A DNA stretch of 64,000 nucleotides. Source: Acidimicrobiia bacterium. GTDB taxonomy: Bacteria; Actinomycetota; Acidimicrobiia; Acidimicrobiales; Poriferisodalaceae. The notes beneath the pieces were generated by a model. It saw nothing but the letters and a program-made list of their open reading frames with translations. It did no database searches and had not been told where the DNA came from. The stretch spans positions 1 through 64,000 of the forward strand of contig JAJEFK010000053.1 in NCBI GenBank assembly GCA_022820505.1, given 5' to 3'. Shown in pieces: positions 18,024-25,065 of this stretch. Within the stretch, counting starts at the first letter, position 1. Each line of letters starts with the position of its first letter. Position numbers and translations under genes: made by a program.

Positions 18024-18864
18024 CGTCACCGCTTCCCGAGGCGTCGGTTATCGAGATGCCGTCCTGGGCAGATGCGGCCTGAGCAGGCCAGGAAACGGTG
18101 CTGATCGCACCGCGGACGGCGGTGATGTGCCCGTTGGCATCGGGCAGCCACAAGACGGCTCGTCGCGGCAGCGACGCTGCACCGCGGCCCGCAGCAACCA
18201 CCTCGGCCCGGCGTTCCCGCAGCCGGCCGTGCCCGTGCCCGAGACCGGTCCACGCAGCACGTTCCACCGTCATGGTCACGTCTGGACTGAATGCGCCGGC
18301 TGTGTTCGATGCGCCGACCTCGATCACCACGGTTCCGCGCTCTCGCAAGCGGGTGCGCAGGCGCCGGCTATGGGCAGCCGCCAGCCGCACGCTCCCAGCC
18401 AGCAGGATCACGTCGACATTGCCGATCAGGGCGTTCAGCACTTCGGCTGCGGCGCTGCCGGGTTGGTCCACGAAGGCCCACCGGTCCAGCGATGCCCCCC
18501 GTTCCGCCACCGCCGAGACACCCATGCGCCCCAGCCCCACCGCGGTCACCCATCCGCCCGTACGCGAGACCTCCGCCGCAAGGGCGGTCGCCAGGGTCAG
18601 CGCTCCTGGGCCGTGGGCAGCCAGCACCGTCCCGGGGACAAGCCCCGGCTGGGTCAGCAGCGGTGCCAACTCGTCAGCGACGGGCAGCAGCCGTTTGCTG
18701 TGCCCGATGTCCGCAGCATGCGCTATGTCCAATGTGCCGGCCCCACGAGGGCCGGCTGTGTCCAATGCGCCGACCCCTCGAAGGCCGGCTGTGTCCAATG
18801 CGCCGACCCCACGAGGGCCGGCTGTGTCCAATGCGCCGGCAATACGACGCAGCTGCACTGCCAT
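17989..18864 (-). CDS. imuA': ImuA', RecA-like mutasome subunit
   Basis: 291 aa, ATG at 18862-18864. A degenerate RecA-fold protein of the ImuA'/ImuB/DnaE2 translesion mutasome. The N-terminal ~40 residues are a repeat array (units of 11 such as GALDTAGPRGV) instead of the usual short leader. Then comes the RecA-like core: LPVADELAPLLTQPGLVPG, then GPGALTLATALAAEVSRTG in the Walker A position (without the canonical GKT), and VDVILLAG in the Walker B position. It overlaps imuB on the same strand, forming the classic imuA'-imuB operon, while dnaE2 lies 9 kb away. Confidence 0.85.
   Translation of the reverse strand: MAVQLRRIAGALDTAGPRGVGALDTAGLRGVGALDTAGPRGAGTLDIAHAADIGHSKRLLPVADELAPLLTQPGLVPGTVLAAHGPGALTLATALAAEVSRTGGWVTAVGLGRMGVSAVAERGASLDRWAFVDQPGSAAAEVLNALIGNVDVILLAGSVRLAAAHSRRLRTRLRERGTVVIEVGASNTAGAFSPDVTMTVERAAWTGLGHGHGRLRERRAEVVAAGRGAASLPRRAVLWLPDANGHITAVRGAISTVSWPAQAASAQDGISITDASGSGDDAVVPLQRRAG
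18726..18845. repeat. 33-bp palindromic minisatellite in imuA'
   Basis: About 3.5 units with an exact 33-bp period; the shared 9-mer recurs at 18726, 18759, 18792 and 18825. Each unit carries CCGGCCC-CACGA-GGGCCGG or a close variant, a perfect 7-bp hairpin in the best copy. In frame with imuA', encoding an 11-residue repeat at its N-terminus. Confidence 0.88.
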
Positions 18865-18895
18865 CGCGACAGGCTAGACGAACAATCGTCTCCAC

Positions 18896-18907
18896 GAACG
18901 GTTGTTT
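18896..18907. promoter_or_regulatory. Weak LexA-box-like site upstream of imuA'
   Basis: GAACGGTTGTTT differs from GAAC-N4-GTTC at one position and lies ~32 bp upstream of the imuA' ATG. A poorer half-site is at 18880-18891. The position is right for SOS control, but the match is imperfect. Confidence 0.35.
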
Positions 18908-18965
18908 ATCGGCCGCCGCCGTGCATGTGCTTCCCCTGCAGCCTCCTGGACAGGGGTTGGGCCGG

Positions 18966-19232
18966 CTACTTCGTGCCGACCAGCAGGGTCGCGCCGACTG
19001 GACCCGCCATCTCGCTATGCAGCGTGCCGGCGGAAACCTCGCACCAGTCCCCCACTCCCATGACCCGGGTCTCGTCGGTGAGCCCCAGCCGGAACTCGCC
19101 CCTGGTCACCATCGCCATGGCAGAGAACTCGTGGCTGTGCAACTCGCCATTGGCGTGAGGCTCGAACTCGGCATTGCGCGGTTCGCCATAGCCCTGCGCT
19201 GCCAGCTCAGAACGGAACTCGTCTTCGGTCAT
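18966..19232 (-). CDS. Small cupin-domain protein
   Basis: 88 aa, ATG at 19230-19232. One cupin barrel: the first motif is HANGELHSHEFSAMAMVTRG (His-x-His metal ligands with a Glu) and the second is GDWCEVSAGTLHSE with the third His. A complete small single-domain cupin. Substrates of such mini-cupins are diverse, so function cannot be called. It lies upstream of imuA' on the same strand but ~100 bp away, with no sign of coupling. Confidence 0.85.
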   Translation of the reverse strand: MTEDEFRSELAAQGYGEPRNAEFEPHANGELHSHEFSAMAMVTRGEFRLGLTDETRVMGVGDWCEVSAGTLHSEMAGPVGATLLVGTK

Positions 19233-19263
19233 GCAGAAACAGTAGCTAGCGCCGTGCTTGTCG

Positions 19264-19287
19264 CTACCGCTAGCGAGCTAGCGGTAG
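19264..19287. terminator. Terminator-like hairpin at the end of the NifU-N-like gene
   Basis: A perfect 10-bp stem (CTACCGCTAG / CTAGCGGTAG) with a 4-base loop, overlapping the TAG stop codon. No T-tract follows, as is common for actinobacterial terminators. Confidence 0.5.
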
Positions 19288-19568
19288 TGGGCGAACAGCT
19301 CTTCGATGAGTTCGGCGATGCCGTCGGAGGTGTGGCCCCGGGAGAGGTCGATGGTGGCCACGTTGCCGTACACGTGAATGTGGTCGACACCGCCCCGCTG
19401 GAACAGGCGCCACGCCAGCAGGTCGGCTGGATCCTCGGCGCTGGCGGCATCTTCGGCGCTGTTGTAGTAGCGATGGCCTGCCCCGGTCAGCGGGCGGTTG
19501 GTCTCGAACTGCACCGTGCCCACACGGACTGACGACGGTCGTTCTGCTACTCGAACGGGCTGACCCAT
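19278..19568 (-). CDS. NifU N-terminal-like (Nfu_N) small protein
   Basis: About 96 aa from the ATG at 19566-19568; two residues further upstream are also possible starts. The pattern RYYNSAEDAASAEDPADLL, then LFQRGGVDHIHVYGNVATID, resembles the Nfu/NifU N-terminal domain that accompanies Fe-S scaffold proteins. The catalytic CXXC scaffold domain is absent. Stand-alone Nfu_N proteins occur in actinobacteria with no settled role. The stop codon is embedded in a perfect hairpin. The assignment is moderate and rests on motif spacing. Confidence 0.6.
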   Translation of the reverse strand: MGQPVRVAERPSSVRVGTVQFETNRPLTGAGHRYYNSAEDAASAEDPADLLAWRLFQRGGVDHIHVYGNVATIDLSRGHTSDGIAELIEELFAHYR

Positions 19569-19657
19569 GGCCGATGAGCGTAGCGACATATGTCGCTAGC
19601 TTGGGGCTGCTCGTATCCCGAATATTCCGCCTTTCTTGCACGAAACAGGAGCCCGAC

Positions 19658-20941
19658 ATGGCCGCTGCCGACACCGCTGAGATCACCGAGGAGCAGTTTG
19701 CTGCTGAGGCGCTGGAATTCTTAGAGGCCAACGCCAAGCGCAAAGCCGAGCGGCGCGAGTTCGTCTGGGGCGAGGGGCCCGACAACGCGGCGCTCTTCGA
19801 GGAGATCGACCGCGAGCGCGAGCGCGCCGAGCTGGAGGCATCCAAGGAGTGGCGGGCCGCCAAGTACGACGCCGGCTTCGGCTGGATCAGCGGGCCGACC
19901 GAGCTGGGCGGCGGCGGCATGCCTCGCAAGTTCGAGCGAGTCTGGGGCCAGCTCGAGAGCCAGTTCGACACGCCCGACGGCGGCTTCTTCGGCATCGGCC
20001 TGGGCATGGTGGCACCGACCATCCTGGCCCATGCCGAGCCCGAGGTGTCCGCCGATGTGCTGCCCCAGATGTACCGGGCCGACATCGTCGGCTGCCAGCT
20101 GTTCTCCGAGCCGGGCGCCGGGTCAGACCTGGCCAGCCTGCAGATGCGGGCCGAGCGCGACGGCGAGGAGTGGATCCTCAACGGTCAGAAGGTGTGGACG
20201 TCGGGTGCGCACTATTCCGACATCGGCGAGGTGATTGCCCGCTCCGATTTCGACCTGCCCAAGCACCAGGGCCTGACCGGGTTCCTCGTGGACATGAAGG
20301 CTCCCGGCGTGGAGGTGCGCCCGCTGCGGCAGATGACCGGCGGCGCCAACTTCAACGAGGTGTACTTCACCGACGTGCGCGTGCCCGACTCGCACCGCCT
20401 CGGCGAGGTGAATCAGGGCTGGGGCGTGGCGCTGACCACGCTCATGAACGAGCGGGCGGCGATCGGCGGCGGCTCGGGCGGCGGCACCGGCGGGGGCAGC
20501 TTCACCAAGCTGTCGGCCATGGCCGCCCACTACGGGATGGCCGACGACGCCTTGGCCCGCCAGAAGCTCGCCGAGATCTACACCCACGGCAAGGTGCTGG
20601 GCTGGTCGAACCAGCGCACGATGGATGCGCTGCGCGCCGGCAAGACTCCAGGCCCCGAGATGTCGCTGTCGAAGATGGGGCTGATCCGCCAGATGAACGC
20701 CACCTGCGAGTTCGTGGCCGACACCATCGGCCCGAAGCTGGTGGTCGACTCCGGCGAGTGGGGCACGTTCTCGTGGGCCGGCTACGTGCTGGGCTTCCCG
20801 GCGATGCGCATCGCCGGCGGCTCGGACGAGGTGATGCGCAACATCGTCGGCGAACGGGTGCTGGGCCTGCCCAAGGAGCCCGGCATCGACACCACCAGCC
20901 CCTTCCGGGAGCTGAAGGTCGGCACCCAGCGCGCCGAGTGA
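19658..20941 (+). CDS. Acyl-CoA dehydrogenase
   Basis: 427 aa from the ATG at 19658, chosen for the AGGAG 6 bp upstream. Full-length flavin acyl-CoA dehydrogenase: LFSEPGAGSDLASLQMRAER (first family signature), WILNGQKVWTSGAHYSDIG (FAD-binding loop), and C-terminal AGGSDEVMRNIVGERVLGLP. An unusual Gly/Ser-rich loop (GGGSGGGTGGGSF) follows ERAAI near residue 290. It catalyses alpha,beta-dehydrogenation of an acyl-CoA or CoA-like thioester. It lies 10 bp before the F420-type oxidoreductase gene, suggesting one transcript and perhaps one degradative route. Confidence 0.93.
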   Translation: MAAADTAEITEEQFAAEALEFLEANAKRKAERREFVWGEGPDNAALFEEIDRERERAELEASKEWRAAKYDAGFGWISGPTELGGGGMPRKFERVWGQLESQFDTPDGGFFGIGLGMVAPTILAHAEPEVSADVLPQMYRADIVGCQLFSEPGAGSDLASLQMRAERDGEEWILNGQKVWTSGAHYSDIGEVIARSDFDLPKHQGLTGFLVDMKAPGVEVRPLRQMTGGANFNEVYFTDVRVPDSHRLGEVNQGWGVALTTLMNERAAIGGGSGGGTGGGSFTKLSAMAAHYGMADDALARQKLAEIYTHGKVLGWSNQRTMDALRAGKTPGPEMSLSKMGLIRQMNATCEFVADTIGPKLVVDSGEWGTFSWAGYVLGFPAMRIAGGSDEVMRNIVGERVLGLPKEPGIDTTSPFRELKVGTQRAE

Positions 20942-20951
20942 GCCGACCGGC

Positions 20952-21803
20952 ATGAAGATCGGCTTGGCGCCGACCAACAGCGACTACGGACCGGCCACCG
21001 CCGACATGGCGGTCGAGGCCGAGCAGCGGGGCTACGACTCGCTGTGGGTGGGCGAGCACAGCCACATTCCGTCCAGTCGCGAGACGGTTCACCCCGACGG
21101 GGGCGAACTGCCCGAGTTCTACTGGCACATGCGCGATCCGTTCGTGTCGCTGGCAACGGCTGCGGCAGCGACGTCGAAGATCAAGCTGGCGATGGGTGTC
21201 TGCCTGGTGCTCGAGCACGAGATCCTGGATCTCGCCAAGAGCGTGGCGACGCTGGACGATGTCTCCGATGGGCGGCTGCTGTTCGGCGTCGGCGTGGGAT
21301 GGAATCGCGAAGAGCTGGCGAACGTCTCCGACGTGCCGTGGGCGCTGCGCTACAACGCCATGCGCGAGACCGTCGCTGCGCTGCGACTGCTGTGGGCTGA
21401 GCACGAGGTCGAGTACTCGGGCGAGTTCGTGGACTTCGCGCCAGCCTGGGTGTACCCGAAGCCGGCTCAGCAGCCCGGGCCGCCGGTGCTGGTGGGCTGC
21501 CGAGGGCGCATCGGCATGCGCCACGTGGCCGAGTACGCCGACGGCTGGTGCCCCCTTGATGTCGGATTCCGCGACGTGCGAGTGGGCATCGAGCGGTTCC
21601 GGACTGCGGTGGAGGCAGCGGGCCGTGACCCCGATGCCATTCCGATCTCGATGTACTGCTATGTGAACCCTGACGCCGAGAAGCTGGAGCTGTACGGCAG
21701 CCTCGGCGCCGAACGGGTGGTCCTCGGCGCTCCCGACGGCGGCGATCGCTTGGCCCGCTTCCTGGACCGCTACCAACCTCTCGTCGACGCCTTCGCCGAC
21801 TGA
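20952..21803 (+). CDS. LLM-class F420-dependent oxidoreductase
   Basis: 283 aa, ATG at 20952. Luciferase-like monooxygenase fold: TADMAVEAEQRGYDSLWVGE at the N-terminus, the conserved KSVATLDDVSDGRLLFGVG and WNREEL, and VGCRGRIGMRHVAEYADGW. It matches the actinobacterial F420-dependent subgroup (TIGR03619-like) rather than FMN monooxygenases. F420 use is inferred from the subgroup and from fbiD in this window. Coupled to the preceding acyl-CoA dehydrogenase by a 10-bp gap. Confidence 0.88.
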   Translation: MKIGLAPTNSDYGPATADMAVEAEQRGYDSLWVGEHSHIPSSRETVHPDGGELPEFYWHMRDPFVSLATAAAATSKIKLAMGVCLVLEHEILDLAKSVATLDDVSDGRLLFGVGVGWNREELANVSDVPWALRYNAMRETVAALRLLWAEHEVEYSGEFVDFAPAWVYPKPAQQPGPPVLVGCRGRIGMRHVAEYADGWCPLDVGFRDVRVGIERFRTAVEAAGRDPDAIPISMYCYVNPDAEKLELYGSLGAERVVLGAPDGGDRLARFLDRYQPLVDAFAD

Positions 21804-21851
21804 GGCCTCGCCGGCGATCAGGACGGCTCGCGGGCACCCGCGAACAGCGCT

Positions 21852-22976
21852 TCAGAGGCGAGTCGGGAGATCGGCGAGGGGGACGAGTTCGGCTCGGGGT
21901 GTCTCGATGTCGCCTTCGGGCAGCATGAAGCGCCAGAAGGCGATGCCGAAGGGGCGGCCTTCGGTGTCGAGCCAGTTCGGAACGCCGGGATCCGCGTGGG
22001 CGATGACGGCGGTGAAGCGGCCGTCATCGTCGGCAACCATCTGTGCACGGTTGAGCGAGATGGAGCGGTTCGCGTAGTCGAGCGATTGCAGGTGGCGGTT
22101 CCACAGGCTGATGTTGGCGTAGCGGCAGCTGGGCCACCGACCGCGGATCACCAGCGCCTCGTCAGGCCCGATCGCGAACGGCGCCAAGGCGTACGCAGCA
22201 TCGAAGGCCGACAAGCCAAGGTCACCGGGCAAACCGGGCGGCGGGAACTCGTTGGGCACCAGCGACACCCATGAACGGGGCTCGCCCTGGGCCATCGGCA
22301 CGCGATCCACCGTCAGCTCGCGGATCATTGCCGCCATGCGGCGGATGCCGGCGCTGACCGAGTCGTCGGATGGCCGGGGCGGGGGCGTGCCGTCAATGAC
22401 CTCGATGTCCATTTCCGGGATCCGGGCGGGGTTCGTCGCTGCGTGCGTGGTGTCCTCGAAGTAGTGGCGACTGATGATCGCCCCCTCTTCGGGCGGCAGC
22501 TCCAGCCAGTTGCGCTGGCGGGGCTCGCCGCCGACGATGATCTCGAACCGGCCATCGGCGTCGACATCGAGGGTCGTGTCGTTGAGCACGCTGAGCACCT
22601 GGTTGTCCATCGAGCCCCATCCGACGCTGGACTCGACGGTGATCGACAGGTAGATCGCGTGCTTGGTCTCGCCGGTCACGCGGTACGCATAGTCGGCCGA
22701 CACCGGGGCCTCGAAGTAGATGGTGTCGGGGTTGTCGCCCAGCAGCTTGCGGCTCGGCGTCACCAAGCGCCGGAACCGAGGAGCGGACGGGTCGCGCTCG
22801 AACAGCCCCGCCAGTCCCCACTGCAGGTAGTGCATGAGGGCGCGGTGCGCTTCGACGGCGTCGTCGGCGGTGTACAGGTTCCACTCGGGCGACACCCAGC
22901 GCTCGTCGGCGTCACGCAGCGTCTCGAGCAGCTCAGCGAGCGCCCGGCGGGACTCAGTCTCGGGAAGCGGGTCCAT
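21852..22976 (-). CDS. DUF1214-domain protein
   Basis: About 374 aa from the ATG at 22974-22976. DUF1214 features: SVGWGSMDNQVLSVLNDTTL and the C-terminal ISLNRAQMVADDDGRFTAVI with HADPGVPNWLDTEGR. The protein is mostly beta, with a helical N-terminal ~80 residues. Family members are often encoded beside sulfotransferase or lipid-related genes in actinobacteria; no reaction is assigned. It starts 13 bp after the sulfotransferase gene on the same strand, so the two are almost certainly one operon. Confidence 0.8.
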   Translation of the reverse strand: MDPLPETESRRALAELLETLRDADERWVSPEWNLYTADDAVEAHRALMHYLQWGLAGLFERDPSAPRFRRLVTPSRKLLGDNPDTIYFEAPVSADYAYRVTGETKHAIYLSITVESSVGWGSMDNQVLSVLNDTTLDVDADGRFEIIVGGEPRQRNWLELPPEEGAIISRHYFEDTTHAATNPARIPEMDIEVIDGTPPPRPSDDSVSAGIRRMAAMIRELTVDRVPMAQGEPRSWVSLVPNEFPPPGLPGDLGLSAFDAAYALAPFAIGPDEALVIRGRWPSCRYANISLWNRHLQSLDYANRSISLNRAQMVADDDGRFTAVIAHADPGVPNWLDTEGRPFGIAFWRFMLPEGDIETPRAELVPLADLPTRL

Positions 22977-22989
22977 GGCTGTGGTCGGC

Positions 22990-24243
22990 TCAGCCCTCGG
23001 GGGGCAGGTTGAAGCGCTCGATGTACTGGGCCGTGGCGTCACGTATGCCTTCGGCGGTCATTCCCCAGTCTTCGGGCTGGTAGCGGTGGACGCCGTACTT
23101 GCCCTTGGGCTTGTGGTCCAGGTAGTCCCGCACTGCGGCGGCGTAGGCATCGGTCATCGACAGGCCCATCTGTTCGAGGGCGGGGCCCAGCGCCCCGATG
23201 GGGTCACTCACCAGCTGCGTGTAGCTCACGTCCACGAAGCGCTCGTCCGGCACGACGCCGTTTGCTCGCAGGTTCACCGAGTCATTGAGGGCGAAGGCGA
23301 AGGCATCGTGCACGAACTGGGCATTGCCGACGGCGTCCACATCGGCGAAGCGCATCCAGTGGATCATGGCCGTGATGCTGGCGGTGGAGGCCATGGTGCG
23401 GGCCGGGTCCCGGTGGGTCTGGATCACCCAGGCGTCGTTGAACTCCGCGAACAGATCGGGCAGCACGAAGAGATGGCCGGGCGTCTTGAGCACCCATTGC
23501 GTGGGGCCCGCGCCGTGCTGGAGCACCTGCAGGATCTGCCGCTCGTAGCTGTAGTTGACCGCCAGGTCGGGAATCCACGCTGTCAGCGGGGCGATCATGC
23601 TCCAGTGGAAGCCGGCGAAGCTGCCGGTGGTGAGGGTGATGCACTCCACGGGCAGGTCGGCCCGGAACTCGTGCATGGCCAGGAACTCGGGCTGGATGTC
23701 GGCCCAGAACTCCTGCTCGCACTGCCCCGTCTCCAGCGGGTCCGCGAGGCCGGCTTCGGGCAGCGGCACCGGGTGGAGCGCCTCGGCGCCGATCGGGGCT
23801 CGCAGGTCGGGATGCAGCCCCAGCAGCTCGAACAGGATCGAGGTGCCCGAGCGGGCCGGGCCGGCGATCATCAGCGGGGCGCGCACGGGCTCGGCGGTGA
23901 TCTGCGGCGTCGCGTCGATGGCCGCGGTGAGCAGCAGCCGGGTGCGCAGCGAGCGCAGCAGCTCCTGCTTGGTCATCAGCCGGCCGAGCACGTGCATAGG
24001 CGAGCCGTCCAGGTCGGCGGTCAGCGACTCGAAGCGCTGCTGCCAGTCGGGGTCGCCCAGGTCGCCGGCAGGCATGCCGCCGAGCGAGGCCGTGGCCAGC
24101 TTCAGCATCTCACCGGCGTCAATGGGCACCAAGTCCTGGGGGCGCCCGCCGATCGAGTCGCCCATGAGGATGATGCGCCGCACCCAGTCAGGCCGGGTGT
24201 ACCGCTCGGGCATGGACGGAAGTGAATGGGTGTCATGAGCCAT
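22990..24243 (-). CDS. Sulfotransferase family protein
   Basis: 417 aa from the ATG at 24241-24243. The PAPS-binding loop is GPARSGTSILFELL near 128. The 3'-phosphate region appears as WVLKTPGHLFVLPDLFAEF (with WVIQTHRDP nearby), both typical of actinobacterial Sulfotransfer_3 proteins. Expected reaction: transfer of sulfate from PAPS to a hydroxyl group of a lipid, sterol or glycan. The long N-terminal ~100 residues are helical. Encoded upstream of the DUF1214 gene, 13 bp apart. Confidence 0.85.
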   Translation of the reverse strand: MAHDTHSLPSMPERYTRPDWVRRIILMGDSIGGRPQDLVPIDAGEMLKLATASLGGMPAGDLGDPDWQQRFESLTADLDGSPMHVLGRLMTKQELLRSLRTRLLLTAAIDATPQITAEPVRAPLMIAGPARSGTSILFELLGLHPDLRAPIGAEALHPVPLPEAGLADPLETGQCEQEFWADIQPEFLAMHEFRADLPVECITLTTGSFAGFHWSMIAPLTAWIPDLAVNYSYERQILQVLQHGAGPTQWVLKTPGHLFVLPDLFAEFNDAWVIQTHRDPARTMASTASITAMIHWMRFADVDAVGNAQFVHDAFAFALNDSVNLRANGVVPDERFVDVSYTQLVSDPIGALGPALEQMGLSMTDAYAAAVRDYLDHKPKGKYGVHRYQPEDWGMTAEGIRDATAQYIERFNLPPEG

Positions 24244-24386
24244 ACGGCCGGTCAACGTACCAGCACCCCGCTTAGCGAGTCAGCAGGAAAACCGTTGGAA
24301 TGGCTCGGTCTGCGCTCGTTACGGTGCCAGCGTGGTTGTTCCGAGACCCCATCTGCCAGCGTCGCCGAGTCTGGGACATATGCCAT

Positions 24387-24396
24387 ACCATATGGT
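24387..24396. promoter_or_regulatory. Palindromic operator candidate of the mazEF-like operon
   Basis: ACCATATGGT is a perfect 10-bp palindrome ending 1 bp before the antitoxin ATG, with a related CATATGCC just upstream. Placement directly over the start suits autoregulation by the ribbon-helix-helix antitoxin. Confidence 0.45.
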
Positions 24397-24397
24397 C

Positions 24398-24643
24398 ATG
24401 GCTCGACGCGAAGTGCTCGTTCAACTCGACGACAAACTCATCGAACGCCTCGCGGAGATCGCCACCGCTGAGGGAACAAGCAGATCGGCACTGCTCCGCC
24501 GAGGCGCACGCGCGGTCATTGATGCAGCAGACCTGGCCACCGCCGATGCCGAACTAGTCGCTGCATACCGTCGCGAGCCCCAGGATCCGGCACTTGTCGA
24601 GGCAGCGACGCGTCTGGCGGCCGAGACAGCGCCCCCGTGGTAG
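24398..24643 (+). CDS. Ribbon-helix-helix antitoxin (MazE-like partner)
   Basis: 81 aa, ATG at 24398. The N-terminus REVLVQLDDKLIERLAEIA followed by GTSRSALLRRGARAVID is a ribbon-helix-helix (CopG/MetJ) DNA-binding fold. The C-terminal ~35 residues are acidic and probably wrap the toxin. The 3' end overlaps the toxin gene by 7 bp, the usual arrangement for translational coupling of an antitoxin and a MazF toxin. A palindrome covers its start region. Confidence 0.88.
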   Translation: MARREVLVQLDDKLIERLAEIATAEGTSRSALLRRGARAVIDAADLATADAELVAAYRREPQDPALVEAATRLAAETAPPW

Positions 24644-24960
24644 CCCGCAACGAGATCTACTGGGGCGATCTGGGAGAGCCAAGCGGCCGACGACCCGTCG
24701 TCGTGCTGTCAAGAGACGCCGCGGCCTCTGTGCTGACGGCAGTTGTGTGCGCTCCCATCACACGCACGATGCGAGGCATCCGCTCAGAAGTGGAGGTCGG
24801 CACAGACGAAGGACTGCCGCAGCCAAGCGCGATCAGCTGCGACAGCCTCCTCACCGTGCCGATCACCCGCCTCGACGCCAACCCGGTCGGCCAGCTCGAC
24901 ACAGTCAAGCGAGCCCAGCTCGACCAAGCCCTCCGCTACTCCCTCGACATCGCCTACTGA
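24637..24960 (+). CDS. mazF: MazF/PemK-family endoribonuclease toxin
   Basis: 107 aa, GTG start at 24637. PemK/MazF fold: EIYWGDLGEPSGRRPVVVLS at the start (the Arg-Pro-Val-Val core of the family), then TAVVCAPITRT and PSAISCDSLLTVPITRL. The usual length is about 110 aa and the protein appears complete. It is expected to cleave mRNA at short motifs when the antitoxin is lost. It marks the left edge of the defence island. Confidence 0.9.
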   Translation: MVARNEIYWGDLGEPSGRRPVVVLSRDAAASVLTAVVCAPITRTMRGIRSEVEVGTDEGLPQPSAISCDSLLTVPITRLDANPVGQLDTVKRAQLDQALRYSLDIAY

Positions 24961-25065
24961 GACGGCGAACCGGGGAGCGATATTGGCTCGATTGTTGTCA
25001 CACCGGTTGGGTACCTTCCGCGCGGTGCACGAATCACGCCGACATCTGCAGCAGATCAGAACTCG

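Noticed and set aside
18726..18845. CRISPR-like array
   Set aside because: Units are contiguous 33-bp repeats without unique spacers, in frame with imuA'.
17830..19158. 442-codon plus-strand frame over imuB/imuA'
   Set aside because: Antisense to the mutasome genes, repeat-derived composition, no motif.
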